64,000 nt of DNA from NCBI RefSeq assembly GCF_021869535.1, contig NW_026262668.1:12756348-12820347 (forward strand). The letters run 5' to 3'. The notes below the pieces were generated by a model. The model worked only from the letters and a program-made list of their open reading frames with translations, made no database searches and was not told the DNA's origin. This document shows positions 25,336 through 36,425 of the stretch, in pieces. This DNA is from Mytilus californianus. Lineage: Eukaryota; Mollusca; Bivalvia; Mytilida; Mytilidae. How positions within the stretch are numbered: the stretch's first letter is position 1; every line of letters begins with the position of its first letter. Both the position numbers and the translations under genes were made by a program.

Positions 25336-25552
25336 CGTTTTTATAATATTGACTTTTGAGAACCTTCAGATAATCACACAAAGCTATGAAATATGATTTA
25401 GGTAAAAATCTAAAAGCTCTTGTTTTTTTTTATAGTATGCTGGTGAAAAAGGTACATTGAAAATTGGTCTCAATTCAAAAAAATACATGTTAAACGAAGA
25501 TTTAATGTGAACATTTACAATTCAATAACATGATTTGTATGTCGATTTTTCT

Positions 25553-27040
25553 TTACAAGTGGAACGATAAAGCCCTTAATACACTAACTTGATACTCTCT
25601 AAAGATCCACATTGTTACTAAATAAGACAAAGGTTTCTTGCAAACGATCGTACCAGAAATCCACATCTTCACGTATCGTAGCAACAATCCATTCCTTTTC
25701 AGTACTCTATCATATGGCAAAATGTCATCTTCTGGATACGTGAAGACGTCAGTTTGATTTTTTGACATTTGTATATGCTGGGTTAGAGATTCCGACGGAA
25801 AACCATTTGTCTTCAAACGCCAAAAAATATCCTCCCAATGTTTGTCGAAGTTCTTGTCATCAAAATAATTAGTAAGTGCATCTAGATCATTTTCACTGTG
25901 ACTTCTGATAAGTTTAGGTTCCGGATCGCATTGTTCTCTCCCCACCTCAACTCCATTACACCCGTATACTTTAGCTCGTTTTTCTAGCTCAAAATCGCAT
26001 CGATCACTTGATGTTATTTCTTTATTTAGGCGCATGATTCCCATGGCATAATCCAATAATGGAACAGCTAAGATGCTTTCTAAACGTTTTTCGAAATCTG
26101 TATAACATACTTTTCCGTCCAAAATACCCGCGATAAGAAACGCAATCTTTTCTTCAATCACAGTCAAAAGTTCGTATGGACAGTTTTCCAATTCAAATTC
26201 TAATGGTGATTTGTGATGAATATGATAAAATAACTTCCAAAGTATGAAAAAAAAATATATTTCATACCAGTCTACTCCAAGTTCAAATGTGCATTTCCAG
26301 TTTAAAATACTGCCCCGATCTGTAAGCTGCTTCATTTTGAGAAGTATATCACAGAAGCAATGGGTAATGTCATTCGAATTGCAGTCTGTGATATGGTGTA
26401 ATAATACAGTTTTATGATAAGATGTCGGAATCGACAAGGAAGATGAAACTGTTATGTCAAATAGTCTTTTACTCAGATAGTTATGTCTAGTAACTTTGTC
26501 ACACAAGACTTTAACTATTCTGTAGAGGTCCCGGTGATGTCGAGCAGAGTTTCGAATGCAGGCCATTTCTTCAATACTTTGGGAAACTCTCCAACACTGC
26601 TCTTTACAGTTGCTGTCACAGTAAGACCCTGTGATACATTCAGAAATAGACATATGAGGAGTGCATGTTTTTGCAACAATGAAAGTTGGCTCGGGCATGT
26701 GTGTTGTCTCAAAGGCAGGTAAAAAGTCTATTTTACCAGCAATGATATTCTGATTATTTTTATTGATCCATATAAATAATGGATTAGCCTCGGTGTGCGA
26801 GTCAAGGAACTCCAAAGTGCAGATACCAGTGTCAGTTTCCTTTTTGAAGCATCCATTTTCGTTTAATCGCGTTTTCACTGTTGAAAGCATCCCATTGTGA
26901 AATTCATAATTTAAGTCATTCCATAAAAATCTGTACAAAAGCCGTAAAAATACGTCTCTAGATTTATTTAAAGTAAATTTAGTGTTTTCCTTTATCATAC
27001 TGATAATTTTCTCACGGTAAATGTTCATTTTCACCAAAAG
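25553..27040 (-). CDS. Mab-21-like exon 2 (C-terminal, 495 codons)
   Basis: A long intact frame follows the acceptor 'ttttttgcaag' (exon starts at 27040, phase 0) and runs to a stop at 25553. Motif residues are given in the gene entry. The tail after about residue 340 is acidic, then hydrophobic near 'YLVTMWIFREYQ', and shows no domain I recognise. The frame has remained open over nearly 1.5 kb despite the exon 1 lesion, so the damage is recent, or exon 1 is mis-assembled. Confidence 0.65.
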   Translation of the reverse strand, partial: LLVKMNIYREKIISMIKENTKFTLNKSRDVFLRLLYRFLWNDLNYEFHNGMLSTVKTRLNENGCFKKETDTGICTLEFLDSHTEANPLFIWINKNNQNIIAGKIDFLPAFETTHMPEPTFIVAKTCTPHMSISECITGSYCDSNCKEQCWRVSQSIEEMACIRNSARHHRDLYRIVKVLCDKVTRHNYLSKRLFDITVSSSLSIPTSYHKTVLLHHITDCNSNDITHCFCDILLKMKQLTDRGSILNWKCTFELGVDWYEIYFFFILWKLFYHIHHKSPLEFELENCPYELLTVIEEKIAFLIAGILDGKVCYTDFEKRLESILAVPLLDYAMGIMRLNKEITSSDRCDFELEKRAKVYGCNGVEVGREQCDPEPKLIRSHSENDLDALTNYFDDKNFDKHWEDIFWRLKTNGFPSESLTQHIQMSKNQTDVFTYPEDDILPYDRVLKRNGLLLRYVKMWISGTIVCKKPLSYLVTMWIFREYQVSVLRALSFHL

Positions 27041-30000
27041 CTTGCAAAAAAAATCGTAACGAATCTTGTAAATCGTAGATTCTGAAACTTATAGATGCTG
27101 TGAAATGTTATTTTCGTGTAAAATATGGTTGTCGCTTTTTCTTATTTTTTCTACGCTATGATGATTCTTTTGATATAATAGCAAACAACATCCAAAATAA
27201 TTACTAGTAGTAAGATTAAGCATTGTATTAACGAAATAAAATACGCTGGGAGTTGTCCGTGGTCATCATATGTTTCAAATTTCGTAGTTTTGGATGTCTC
27301 CAATAAAGCTTTAATGTCCGTAACAAAAACTAGTGACTCTAGACAAACACATGATCAGTCTTTTAATTTTTCATTTAGATGTTTAAAGTTTTACTTTTGA
27401 ATATACAACAATATAGCATAACACTTTGTCGCATTTTGCCTTTCCGTATTTTGTAATTGGATCTTGAAAACATAATTTCAATGTGTCCTATATAAGGCGT
27501 TAATGTCATTACATTTAAGACCTGAATCTTTTTTGGTTTTAACAAACACACTATTATTACATAAAATATGCTGCTGTGATGAAAAATAATTGCATTTTTT
27601 TACACAATATGATCTGGAATAGTAATGACATTAATGTACATAACACGTTAATATCCGTAACGGAAATAAAAACTAAAGGATAGAACTAATCCGGGTGTTA
27701 TTTTCGGGACCATTTTTATGTAACACCGCCGGAAGTTGGTTTGTCGTCGTAAAATATCTCAAATTGATGATGGAAATGATCATAAATGCTGAATAACGTC
27801 TTTATATAAGGTAAGCAGAAGTTATTTTCTTATTTAAAAAAATATTTTTTCAACAATCAAGATGAAATAGTATTCGATAATATGGCAGAACCTTGAAAAT
27901 AGTATTTTGATCAGGGTTTGTACATTGGACGGTGTATGACGAAACAACGCCCTTGATTATAGACATTATATGTGTCCGTTACGGCATTTAAGCAATGTTT
28001 CTAAAATTGCATAAAATGATAAAACTGATAAAGAAAGATGCATAACAAGTTGGATTTTTAAAAGTTATCTTGTAAAACGTAGGTTTTAGGTCATTTTTGA
28101 CATACTATACGGATATAATAAAGGTAGACATACAACGAAATTGTTCTGAACAAAAAAAAAAATAAGGAAAATGTAAGAGCACTTTTAAAATGTCATTTTA
28201 ATTCATACTTCATAATTCTCTTTGGTCAACTAAATGTCAAGACATTTGTCCTTTCGTCCGTCCGTCCGTCCGTCTCTCCAAGTTTTTTTCCCAAACTTGT
28301 GTCAGCTTGTGGTCATTTATGAGACCCGTTACGGACATTAAGCGAATTTGATAAATGTCTTATTTTCCAAATCCTTGTGAATAAATGTGCATGAAAGTAA
28401 TGAATTAGGATCATTACTTTCCTTCAAACTTACCTTGAATGTATTCATCTCTTTTTCCGTCTATAAGCCCGTATCACCACTGTGTTGGTGAAATGATAAG
28501 CTTTTATCCCTCGCTATCGCCGGGTAAATATTCATGATATAAAGGGTCTAACGGTGGTAAAATAATAGAATTATTTTAAATGTTATTACATAATGTTTAA
28601 AGATACATGTATTTGTTCTCTAAAATCTTATTTTGTTGTTTCAGATGGTCCTGTCAAACGCCGAAAGACAACAAAAATGGCGTGAGCGCCAAAAACAGAA
28701 AAACAAAGAAGAATTTCTAGAAAAAGAGAGAGTGAGAAGAAGGAAAAGATATATTCCTGCATTAGAGCTAAATGAAAAAGATTTAAAGAAGAGAAGAGCA
28801 ATGATAAATAAACATGTTAAAAATCACTACCGTAGAAAAAAAGAGACATTGCAAACAGCTATACAAATGAATGAGTTGCCTGCAAGTAGTGGAACCAGAG
28901 CCAAAAGTAATGCTCAACACGCACCTTTACTTGTAAAACTCCCAATTACAATTCCAAACAGAGCAAAAGGCGTTAGGAAAACGTACCAAAGAGCCCTAAA
29001 GAGAGCAAACAGAAACGTCAGCAATCTTCAGTCAAAAAACACATCTCTGAAAAAATCAAATAAAAAGCTTCAAAAACGCATTGAAAGGTTAAGAAGGAAA
29101 TATGAAAAAGAAGAAGAAAGCGTTGAACAACTTACAGATGAACAGAATATGACACCACGAAAAAGAACAGACTATATAATGAAGAAAGATGGTTTGTCTG
29201 GGAAGAAACATGTATCTGTCAGAAGGCAGTTGCTCTTGGCTAATTCCCTGTTCTATGATATAAAGCAAGTGAGGAAAGACGGAAAATTAAAAAGTCTTTT
29301 GGGAAAATGTAAACTGGTGAAGAAATATAGATGTGTGTCAAGTCTCAGTAAAGAACTCAAGATACACCGACGAACTAGAGCTTTAACAGGAACATCGAAT
29401 AAACGAAAATCAAAGAATTCAGAAAGAAAAGCTAAGGTGATAGAGTTTCTTGAAAGAGAAGACAATAGTACCACCCTTCCAGGAAAGAAAGATCATCTCA
29501 AAGATCAGGAGAGTCGGGAAGTAAAACAAAAAAGAGTTCTAACAGATTACATGCACAATCTTCATGAAAAGTTTATGCTGGAAAACCCAGATGTCAAAGT
29601 TTGCAGGTCTGCATTCTATACGATGAAACCATCAAATATTGTACATGCAAATTTTTCCTCCAGACGTACATGTCTTTGTTCAAAGCATCAGAATCTTTGC
29701 CTAAAACTGAAATGTCTTCGAAATAATGGCATACTGGCTTCGAAAAATCCTGACGTCTTTGTTAAGGAGTACGATAGTAACGAAAAGATTCTAGGAGAAA
29801 TAAATGAAAAATGCACGGAAGAAGTCAAATATTTCAATTGGAAAAGGGTTCAAGACGGTGAAAAGCTCAGATGGAAAGAAGTTGAAGAGAAAGTTAGTAA
29901 AACTGCATTCAATGACCTCTTTAACAAGGAACTGACAGCGTTCAGGGGTCATGTACAGAGAGTGCAAACGCAGTACATCGAGATGAGACGTTTACGAGAG

Positions 30001-32454
30001 AATCTCAAGGAAGGAAACATTATGATCTGGATGGACTTTGCAGAGAATTATAACTGTTCCGCAGTCGAGGAAATCCAGTCCGCATATTGGAACACAGCCA
30101 TGGTTTCATTACACACTATGGTTGTGTACTTTCCCGAAGGTCACACTAAAAAGTTACAAAGCATGGTCGCAGTATCAGATCTTGTGTCACACAATGCAAC
30201 AACAGTATTTACAATTCTTAAAAAGACCATTCCTATCGTGAAGGAAGAATATCCGGAATTAACCACTGTGCATTATCTTACCGACTCTCCGACCAGCCAA
30301 TATCGGAATAGATATGTATTTCAGATTCTTGCCAATCACGAAGCCGATTTTGGCATTAAAGGCAGATGGAACTATCTTGAAGCGGGTCACGGAAAGGGCC
30401 CTTGTGATGGCCTCGGGGCCAGCGTGAAGCGAACTGCAGATCAAGCAGTCAAACAAGGAAAGTGTAGTATCCAGGGAGCGTCTGATTTCTATGCATGGGG
30501 TATGCATTGTGAAGAAAGTGGAAGCAAAGTTAAATACATTTTCTATGACCAGAATGACTATGACAGTGCATCTGCTGAACTTCTGGGAAGACCTCAACCA
30601 AACAGTATTCCAGGAACAATGAAACTGCACGCAGTTGTGCCATCATTAGTAGATTCGAAAGTCATGTTAACTCGTGAGGTATCATGTAGCTGTGAAACAT
30701 GTATAGAAAATGTTGACAATACAGAGTGTAATGACTGGAAACAACATCGACTTCTTGCGACAGAAAATCAAAATCAAAATGCCGACAACCAGCCTGTTAC
30801 AAATGACATTCCAGAAGAACACCATGAAATTCACGAATTGGAGATTGAACTGGAGATCGGTGGTTATGTGGCAGCTATCTATAATGCTAGTTGGTTCATT
30901 GGTGTCATTACCGATGTCGATGAAACAGAATGTCAAGTAAACTTCATGAGTCAGGCCGGAAAGTACGGGGATACGCTAAAGTGGCCAATTCCAAGAGATG
31001 AAATTTGGATACCAAAATCTCAAGTGATATTGAAACTAGACAAAGAACCTGAACCACACGGAAGATCTAGGAGATGTTTCAAAATATCACCAGAAACAAA
31101 GCAAAACATTGAAAATGTATTTCAACGTAGAAAAGAGGATCGTGATTAATGTCCGTAACAATACCATTGTGATCTAAATTGAAAGTTTGAGCAACATTTA
31201 AAGAGTTTTAATCTTAGTGAATTGAAGCAAGTTCTATTCTGATTAATTATAGAAGCGATCATTTAGGTCCAAATTGAAATTTATGGTTTTAACTGTTAAA
31301 ATTTTCAAATTTTAAGACATTTGTTATATAATTTTATCTCTTGAAAAGTTTTTTGTTATATTTGTTAGTTTTTATTTGTTAGTTATTAAATAAAATGTTC
31401 AGATAATGTCATGATACATGTTTTTGAGTGTTTAACGTCTAAAAAAGGTAATTCAAACTCCGTTTTCAATCCAATGGTATACAGTGTAACTTTGATTAAT
31501 GTCCATAACGAAAAGATCATTATTCAAATTTAGTAGAAATTGTTCATGCTTGTAGAAAACACATATAAATTTATGTTTTTTGTTGTCTATATTGCTTGAA
31601 ATTAACAGGAAAGGGAAACATACATTTAAGAAATAAAGGTATTTAACAGCAGGCAAGTTGAAAGATCACCTTTTAAATCGAAATGTTGAAATGAGAGAAT
31701 ATGAACTTAAATGTTCATGGTACAACTTAAATGAGGTATGAGTAGAGACTCTTTGATTTTACATAGTAATACACCTGTCAATAGTGATTCAAAAAACCAA
31801 AACAAAATATGAATACCACTTCAAAGGAATTATATAGCTAACCAGATTTTCATTTTAATGTCCATAACGCAGAAAGTCAACCATCCAACATTTGCTTTGG
31901 CGACAGACAAAAACAACTCATGCAAGGTGTCAGCTTTTGATGTTTTTTACAAATATACATGTATAGCTTCGCATTAACGTTAAATTTTAGCGTCACGAAT
32001 GATACTGATTTTTTTTCATCTTTTATTGCTCAATTGTCCATTTATATCTGGAATGACTGATTTACTACTTTCCAAGGCCTTTCAAAAACATTCACTCCTT
32101 CCCAATCATCTGTTTCGTAAGACTGTGATGCTTTAGTTCGCAAATCATTCATGGTAAGTTCATTTAGGTACATCCTACTTTCGATTTTTGCATGTCCAGG
32201 ACAAGTTGAAATAGTTTCCATGTCAATTGTTAACGGCTTGAAAATTGCGAGAATGTCAACCAAATGGACGTCTGTTCTGACATACTTCCACAGATAAAAA
32301 TCTTTTCTATTTTTAGACCACACTCTTCATTGTTATGAAATTCTGTCTTTAAATCTTCTAAACAATCCTGGACAGCCTCTATCATATCCTTGATTTCTTG
32401 AAGATCACAGTCTACAAAATATTTCAGTCTCATATAGTCAAAGAAGCCTTCCAT
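25553..32454 (-). CDS. Mab-21/cGAS-like gene, two exons, frameshifted
   Basis: The model joins 32454-32069 and 27040-25553, with a 5 kb intron that contains a transposase-like gene on the opposite strand. Exon 1 has the nucleotidyltransferase-type 'CGSMSE' near 32290. Exon 2 has 'GKIDFLPAFE' (candidate third catalytic Asp at 26726-26728), a Cys-rich stretch, 'RVSQSIEE', 'RDLYRIVKVLCDK' and 'SYHKTVLLHHITDC'. The last group is the Mab-21 signature region. Family members include cyclic-dinucleotide synthases of innate immunity, but activity here is doubtful. Exon 1 needs a frameshift right after the GS motif, and the residues aligned with the first acidic pair read 'LVD'. It is probably a pseudogene or a recent loss allele; an assembly error is also possible. 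Confidence 0.6.
28203..28275. repeat. Small hairpin plus GTCC tract
   Basis: The inverted repeat 'aaatgtc aa gacattt' (about 28231-28246) is followed by 'gtccgtccgtccgtccgtc'. This is the same hairpin-plus-GACG arrangement as 986-1112, in opposite orientation. Confidence 0.55.
28645..31149 (+). CDS. DDE-transposase-like protein, intact 834 codons
   Basis: The ATG at 28645 follows 'tttgttgtttcag', a good acceptor, so a non-coding upstream exon is likely; TTG codons further upstream are not needed. The N-terminus is very basic ('NAERQQKWRERQ', Arg/Lys-rich to about residue 190, probable coiled coil and DNA binding). A Cys/His group 'CLCSKH' lies near 343-348. A candidate RNase H-fold triad is D464 ('WMDFAENY'), D547 ('LTDSPTSQYRN') and E579 ('YLEAGHGKGPCDG'). 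The C-terminus (about 739-800, 'GGYVAAIYNASWFIGVITDVD') looks like a small beta barrel. Similar uncharacterised proteins exist in cnidarians, molluscs and fish. I cannot assign a superfamily. With no stops over 2.5 kb the gene is recently active or domesticated. No terminal inverted repeats were found. Confidence 0.65.
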   Translation: MVLSNAERQQKWRERQKQKNKEEFLEKERVRRRKRYIPALELNEKDLKKRRAMINKHVKNHYRRKKETLQTAIQMNELPASSGTRAKSNAQHAPLLVKLPITIPNRAKGVRKTYQRALKRANRNVSNLQSKNTSLKKSNKKLQKRIERLRRKYEKEEESVEQLTDEQNMTPRKRTDYIMKKDGLSGKKHVSVRRQLLLANSLFYDIKQVRKDGKLKSLLGKCKLVKKYRCVSSLSKELKIHRRTRALTGTSNKRKSKNSERKAKVIEFLEREDNSTTLPGKKDHLKDQESREVKQKRVLTDYMHNLHEKFMLENPDVKVCRSAFYTMKPSNIVHANFSSRRTCLCSKHQNLCLKLKCLRNNGILASKNPDVFVKEYDSNEKILGEINEKCTEEVKYFNWKRVQDGEKLRWKEVEEKVSKTAFNDLFNKELTAFRGHVQRVQTQYIEMRRLRENLKEGNIMIWMDFAENYNCSAVEEIQSAYWNTAMVSLHTMVVYFPEGHTKKLQSMVAVSDLVSHNATTVFTILKKTIPIVKEEYPELTTVHYLTDSPTSQYRNRYVFQILANHEADFGIKGRWNYLEAGHGKGPCDGLGASVKRTADQAVKQGKCSIQGASDFYAWGMHCEESGSKVKYIFYDQNDYDSASAELLGRPQPNSIPGTMKLHAVVPSLVDSKVMLTREVSCSCETCIENVDNTECNDWKQHRLLATENQNQNADNQPVTNDIPEEHHEIHELEIELEIGGYVAAIYNASWFIGVITDVDETECQVNFMSQAGKYGDTLKWPIPRDEIWIPKSQVILKLDKEPEPHGRSRRCFKISPETKQNIENVFQRRKEDRD
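31150..32068. other. Remaining host intron downstream of the transposase-like gene
   Basis: AT-rich, with three direct copies of the 14 bp motif and an AATAAA at about 31388 that could serve the plus-strand gene. No further coding sequence. Confidence 0.5.
32069..32454 (-). pseudogene. Mab-21-like exon 1, with a frameshift
   Basis: ATG at 32454; the first frame runs through 'FICGSMSEQTSIW', then stops at 32230. The second frame picks up 'DVHLVDILAIFKPL' and stays open to the donor 'TTGGAAA/gtagta' (phase 0) that matches the exon 2 acceptor. The length of 386 nt is 3n+2, so one indel is needed. The shift lies between the GS motif and the catalytic acidic residues. Confidence 0.55.
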
Positions 32455-33189
32455 TGTGTTCTGAAACGTTGAAAACTGTTTAGCATATTTAAAAAAAAAT
32501 AAAATAAAAATTCCATGCTTCGTTTTAAAGCGTAAACGTTAACAGTTGTATCATTCATATTGTTTACACTTTGTAAACAGTAATTTCAACCATAACGAAA
32601 GTAGAAACTTACTTCCGGTAGTACATGTAGCCAAATATGGTAGTATTTATAAAATAAAGATCGGCACTGTTGAATAATATTCACGTTAAATTCATGTTTT
32701 AATTTTGCATTTGAATTTAAATGTTAATGTAATTTTTTATCATTATCTTTATTTTGATCTTTCACAAACAACTAAAGTCTGAATAAGTTAAGATCAGTTA
32801 TTACATAACCAAACAATAATTACAACTTTTACGTCCAATTCTATTTTTATTGCAGTGCCTTGCCACGGAATGACTCATATTTTCCTTTATATTGTAAAAA
32901 TGATTCACGGGGAATCAATATAAGAATTTGGATACAGACGTACAGCTTGAGTTTTATATACATCCCCATTCATATGGTCAAGGTTTGTGTAAATTCCGAA
33001 CCTTTTGCTTTACAATAAAAAATTCATTGAAATTTTATAACCTGCTGACTGATCTTGTGTACTTCCATGCAATTCAAATAGCTTCAGATATTAAATATTC
33101 AATATAAGACTTTAACCAAATTAAGTGACCTCAGACAAAACTGTCAAATTTATCTATTTTTTTATCTCGATGAAGACCTGTCTATTCAA

Positions 33190-33425
33190 ATGAACGTCTA
33201 ATAAAAGAGAGGCGACAGATACAAAAGAGACATTTAAACTCACAAGTCGAAAATAAACTGACAAAGCCATGGCAAAAAACGAAAAAAGATCAAAAGACAA
33301 ACAACCGCATACAAAACACAACATAGAAAACTAAAGTCTGAGCAACACGAACCCCACCAAAAACTATAGCTGAACTCAGGTGCTCCGGAAGGGTTAGCAG
33401 ATAGCTCCACATGTGGCACCCGTAA
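33190..33425 (-). repeat. Solo PLE 3'-end repeat
   Basis: It has the same blocks as 8040-8345 ('agcaacacgaaccccaccaa', 'ggtgctccggaagggt', 'ctccacatgtggcacccgt') but no RT sequence attached. Confidence 0.75.
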
Positions 33426-33603
33426 CTTTTAACAATAAAGTTTTCCTAATGCACAGTGAGCAAGTGTTAAATGAAACCTTAGGATATAGCAATGTCATAG
33501 AAATTACATCCAGAGTGTATTGAAACCAAAATTATATTCATTTCCTTTTATAAATTCCCTAAATGCAGCCAGTGAATCTGTAAAAAAAGTTGTCAATTAT
33601 TTC

Positions 33604-33712
33604 AGTGATTTTGTAAATCCATAGAGCAAAATTAGGGATTTCATAATTCATTTACCAATTTAGTGATTATACAAAACTCCTGAAAATCATTGATTTTACA
33701 AAATCACTCATT
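33604..33712. repeat. Imperfect inverted repeat, MITE-like
   Basis: The arm 'cagtgattttgtaaat' near 33604 is mirrored by 'gattttacaaaatcact' near 33690, with additional internal 'ttttacaaa' words. The total is about 109 bp. Confidence 0.5.
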
Positions 33713-34984
33713 TTACAAATTCACTATAACATATATATTTCAAGGCAAAATCATAACCGATTCATATATTTATCAGTAGGTTTTGAACATTGAATCTTCA
33801 TTAAATATCAATCTAAGCTTGCGACATTCAAACTTGTCAAATTTTCTGTGATGCCGTTGCATAATTCTCACATTATTTGTATTTTTATTACATAGATGCT
33901 TGATCATCGTTTCAATAACTGCCTTGTTTAACGCACAAATGACTTCAAATCATTTGTAAGATAATATCTCCCACATCCTAGGTCTACCCCCTTACTAAGT
34001 TTTAAAAGAACTATTTAAATTGTATCAATAAAATTTTCAGCACATACAGATATTTACCACATGGAATCATTCAGAAAGAACACGGATATGGAATACAAGT
34101 CGTCATTATAGACATCTAATCAGAAGATGACAATTTTTGACCGATTGACATAATCAATTTCTACACATTAATATATTATCTCAGTCGAATCGCACTCATT
34201 TCACAAATAAAAAAAGGAAACTATAATAAAAAAAGGAAATTATTCCAGTGGCATACCCGTGTTTACTCTCATACCCCCCGTGAAGTGTTAACCTTTCCCG
34301 ACTGTACTCTACAATTGATACAAACACAGCAAGTCGAATAAATATAAACAGGCTGTCATCATCGCCAAATATAGTTTTTTGGATGGTTTTGATTCCAGAT
34401 CGAATATACATCGAATAAATCCAGGGTTATATGAATATACGCGGGTTTTCAGATGAATTTTTTTGCAGATTTCGTTAACATGGTTGTGGTCTTTTCACCA
34501 AAAACTGCTCCAACAGAGTTATGAGGAAAACGACTGAAATTAACACAACACAAGTTGTACGGTCACCATCACCGATTGGTCGACTGATACGCTGTGTCGG
34601 TGTCTCAACTCATCAGCGACATGTTTTCGGGGTGTAACTTCTTTATAGATACCAGTAAAGTCATGTGATCTGTAATTCTATAGATACCAGTAAAGTCATG
34701 TGATCTGTACCGATTGTGTCCTATTCCCGACTCTGACGTTTTTTACTGAGTGTGGATTAGCATTGCAGGTGATACAAGCATAGCAGGAGAACCTTATCAT
34801 GCTGACGCAGTCGGTCTCACTACTTCTGAAGTTCATATGGTACCCTCAGTTTTTTTGTTTAATACCTTGATTTGTATATTCGTAATCGATATACGAGATT
34901 TGGGAATCGTATCCATATAAATTCCACATTTTGATAAAAAAAACTATCGTGAAGAGAATGTTTGAATTTACATTAAATGTTCTT

Positions 34985-35907
34985 TCCTCATATTATATGT
35001 ATAAAATGAACAATAAATCGCACAAACAAATTGAAGATTCCCGTAAATATATCGAACTGTCTTGGATTAAACGACTGCAGACAGCATATCCCCTGGGTCT
35101 AAATGACAATATACTTGGACAAGGGAACATATCTAAACTTCTATTGATATCATGAATATTGTCGATAAAAGACAACGTAATAATAGGTCTCATGGCAAAC
35201 GTATCAATCGTAATCAACGAATTAAACATCGTATAAATTATACACTTGATGATCTCCTATCTATATTTAAAAACAATGGTAGGCATCAATTATTATGTAA
35301 ACTGGGTCAAATATCAATTGGTAAATTACATGATATTTTCAAGGAGTGTGACACAATCTCGTTCCTCAGCTTACTCTATGAATATTCGCGTATGATTACA
35401 GCTTTTTACCACTATAGGCTGTTCCCGCGCATCGATAAACCTGAAGATCACAAACGGCACTTTCTGAAAATTAAATATATTAACAGAGGTATTGATTTCA
35501 TCAACTTATCGAGTATATTTAATGACTCTACTATTCAAAACTTTATACCTTCCCATTTTGATAACAGAGAACCACCTATTATTTCGTATACATACAAAAA
35601 AAAACAGCAGAAGTAACATCGGACGTCAATGTAGAAAATAATACTCCTCTAACTTGGAACTGTGAATCGTCGAATTTTAGATATGATCCCTATGGCCATG
35701 TTATTACGGGGGACCTCAATATCGTTCAAGACCGAGAGGTTAAAAACTTTTTGAAAAAAGGACCAAGATATCGTCTTCCATCTAAAATTATTGGAAACAG
35801 TGTCGTCAGGTCACAAAAGACGCACTTTCATCGTATTGTTAAAATTGGTGTAAAAGGGAAAAATCTGATAAAAAAATCTCTTGATTCTTATTTAAATGAA
35901 TAAAATT
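34985..35907 (+). pseudogene. Older Penelope-like element, 5' half
   Basis: Reads 'RKYIELSWIKRLQTAYPLG' and, after a frameshift near 35150, 'HGKRINRNQ', 'CDTISFL', 'RLFPRIDKPEDHK', 'IKYINRGIDFINL' and 'YGHVITGDLNIV'. This parallels the linker region of the minus-strand units. The endonuclease is missing. The position of the first CxC Cys is Trp (TGG). The reading breaks off at 'KKSLDSYLNE', where the tandem array begins, and resumes at 47772, so this is one copy split in two. Confidence 0.75.
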
Positions 35908-36425
35908 GAGAATGGAAATGGGGAATGTGTCAAAGAGACAACAACCCGACCATAGAGCAGACAACAGCCGAAGGCCACCAATGGGTCTTCAATACAGCGA
36001 GAAACTCCCGCACCCGGAGGCGTCCTTCAGCTGGCCCCTAAACAAATATGTATACTAGTTCAGTGATAATGGTCGTCATACTAAACTCCAAATTATACAC
36101 AAGAAACTAAAATTAAAAATGATACAAGACTAACAAAGGCCAGAGGCTCCTGACTTGGGACAGGCGCAAAAATGCGGCGGGGTTAAACAGGTTTTTTGAG
36201 ATCTCAACCCTCCCCCTATACCTCTAGCCAATGTAGAAAAATCAAACGTACAACAGTACGCACAGTAAAACTCAGTTTAAGTGAAGTCCGAGTCCGATGT
36301 CAGAATAGGAAACAAAAGAAAATAAACAAAATGACAATAATACATGAAAAACAACAGACTACTAGCAGTTACTGACATGCCAGCTCCAGACCTCAATTAA
36401 ACTGATTGAAAGATTGTGTCTTCAT

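Larger units (their letters stand above)
27311..31868. promoter_or_regulatory. Cluster of 14 bp motif TTAATGTCCGTAAC (at least 8 copies)
   Basis: Direct copies: 27311-27324 (14/14), 27631-27644 (12/14), 27648-27661 (13/14), 31146-31159 (14/14, overlapping the TAA stop of the transposase-like gene), 31496-31509 (13/14), 31855-31868 (13/14). Inverted copies: 27978-27991 (12/14) and 28328-28341 (14/14). All lie in the flanks of the gene and inside the host intron; I noticed none elsewhere in the window. Clusters like this are typical of subterminal transposase-binding sites, or of a bound regulatory site. This role is inferred. Confidence 0.65.
32455..34984. other. Intergenic, repeats
   Basis: It contains 33190-33425 (solo PLE 3'-end repeat), an imperfect inverted repeat of 'agtgattttgtaaat' (33604-33712), a 34 bp tandem duplication of 'agataccagtaaagtcatgt' (34646-34712) and a dispersed repeat (34560-34850). 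An ETS-like 'acttccgg' lies upstream of the Mab-21-like start at about 32610. Confidence 0.5.

Noticed and set aside
27720-32620. 'ccggaagt' (about 27731) and 'acttccgg' (about 32612) as terminal inverted repeats of the transposase element
   Set aside because: Only 8 bp match, and the right copy lies outside the host intron, upstream of the Mab-21-like exon 1. It is probably chance or an ETS-type promoter site.
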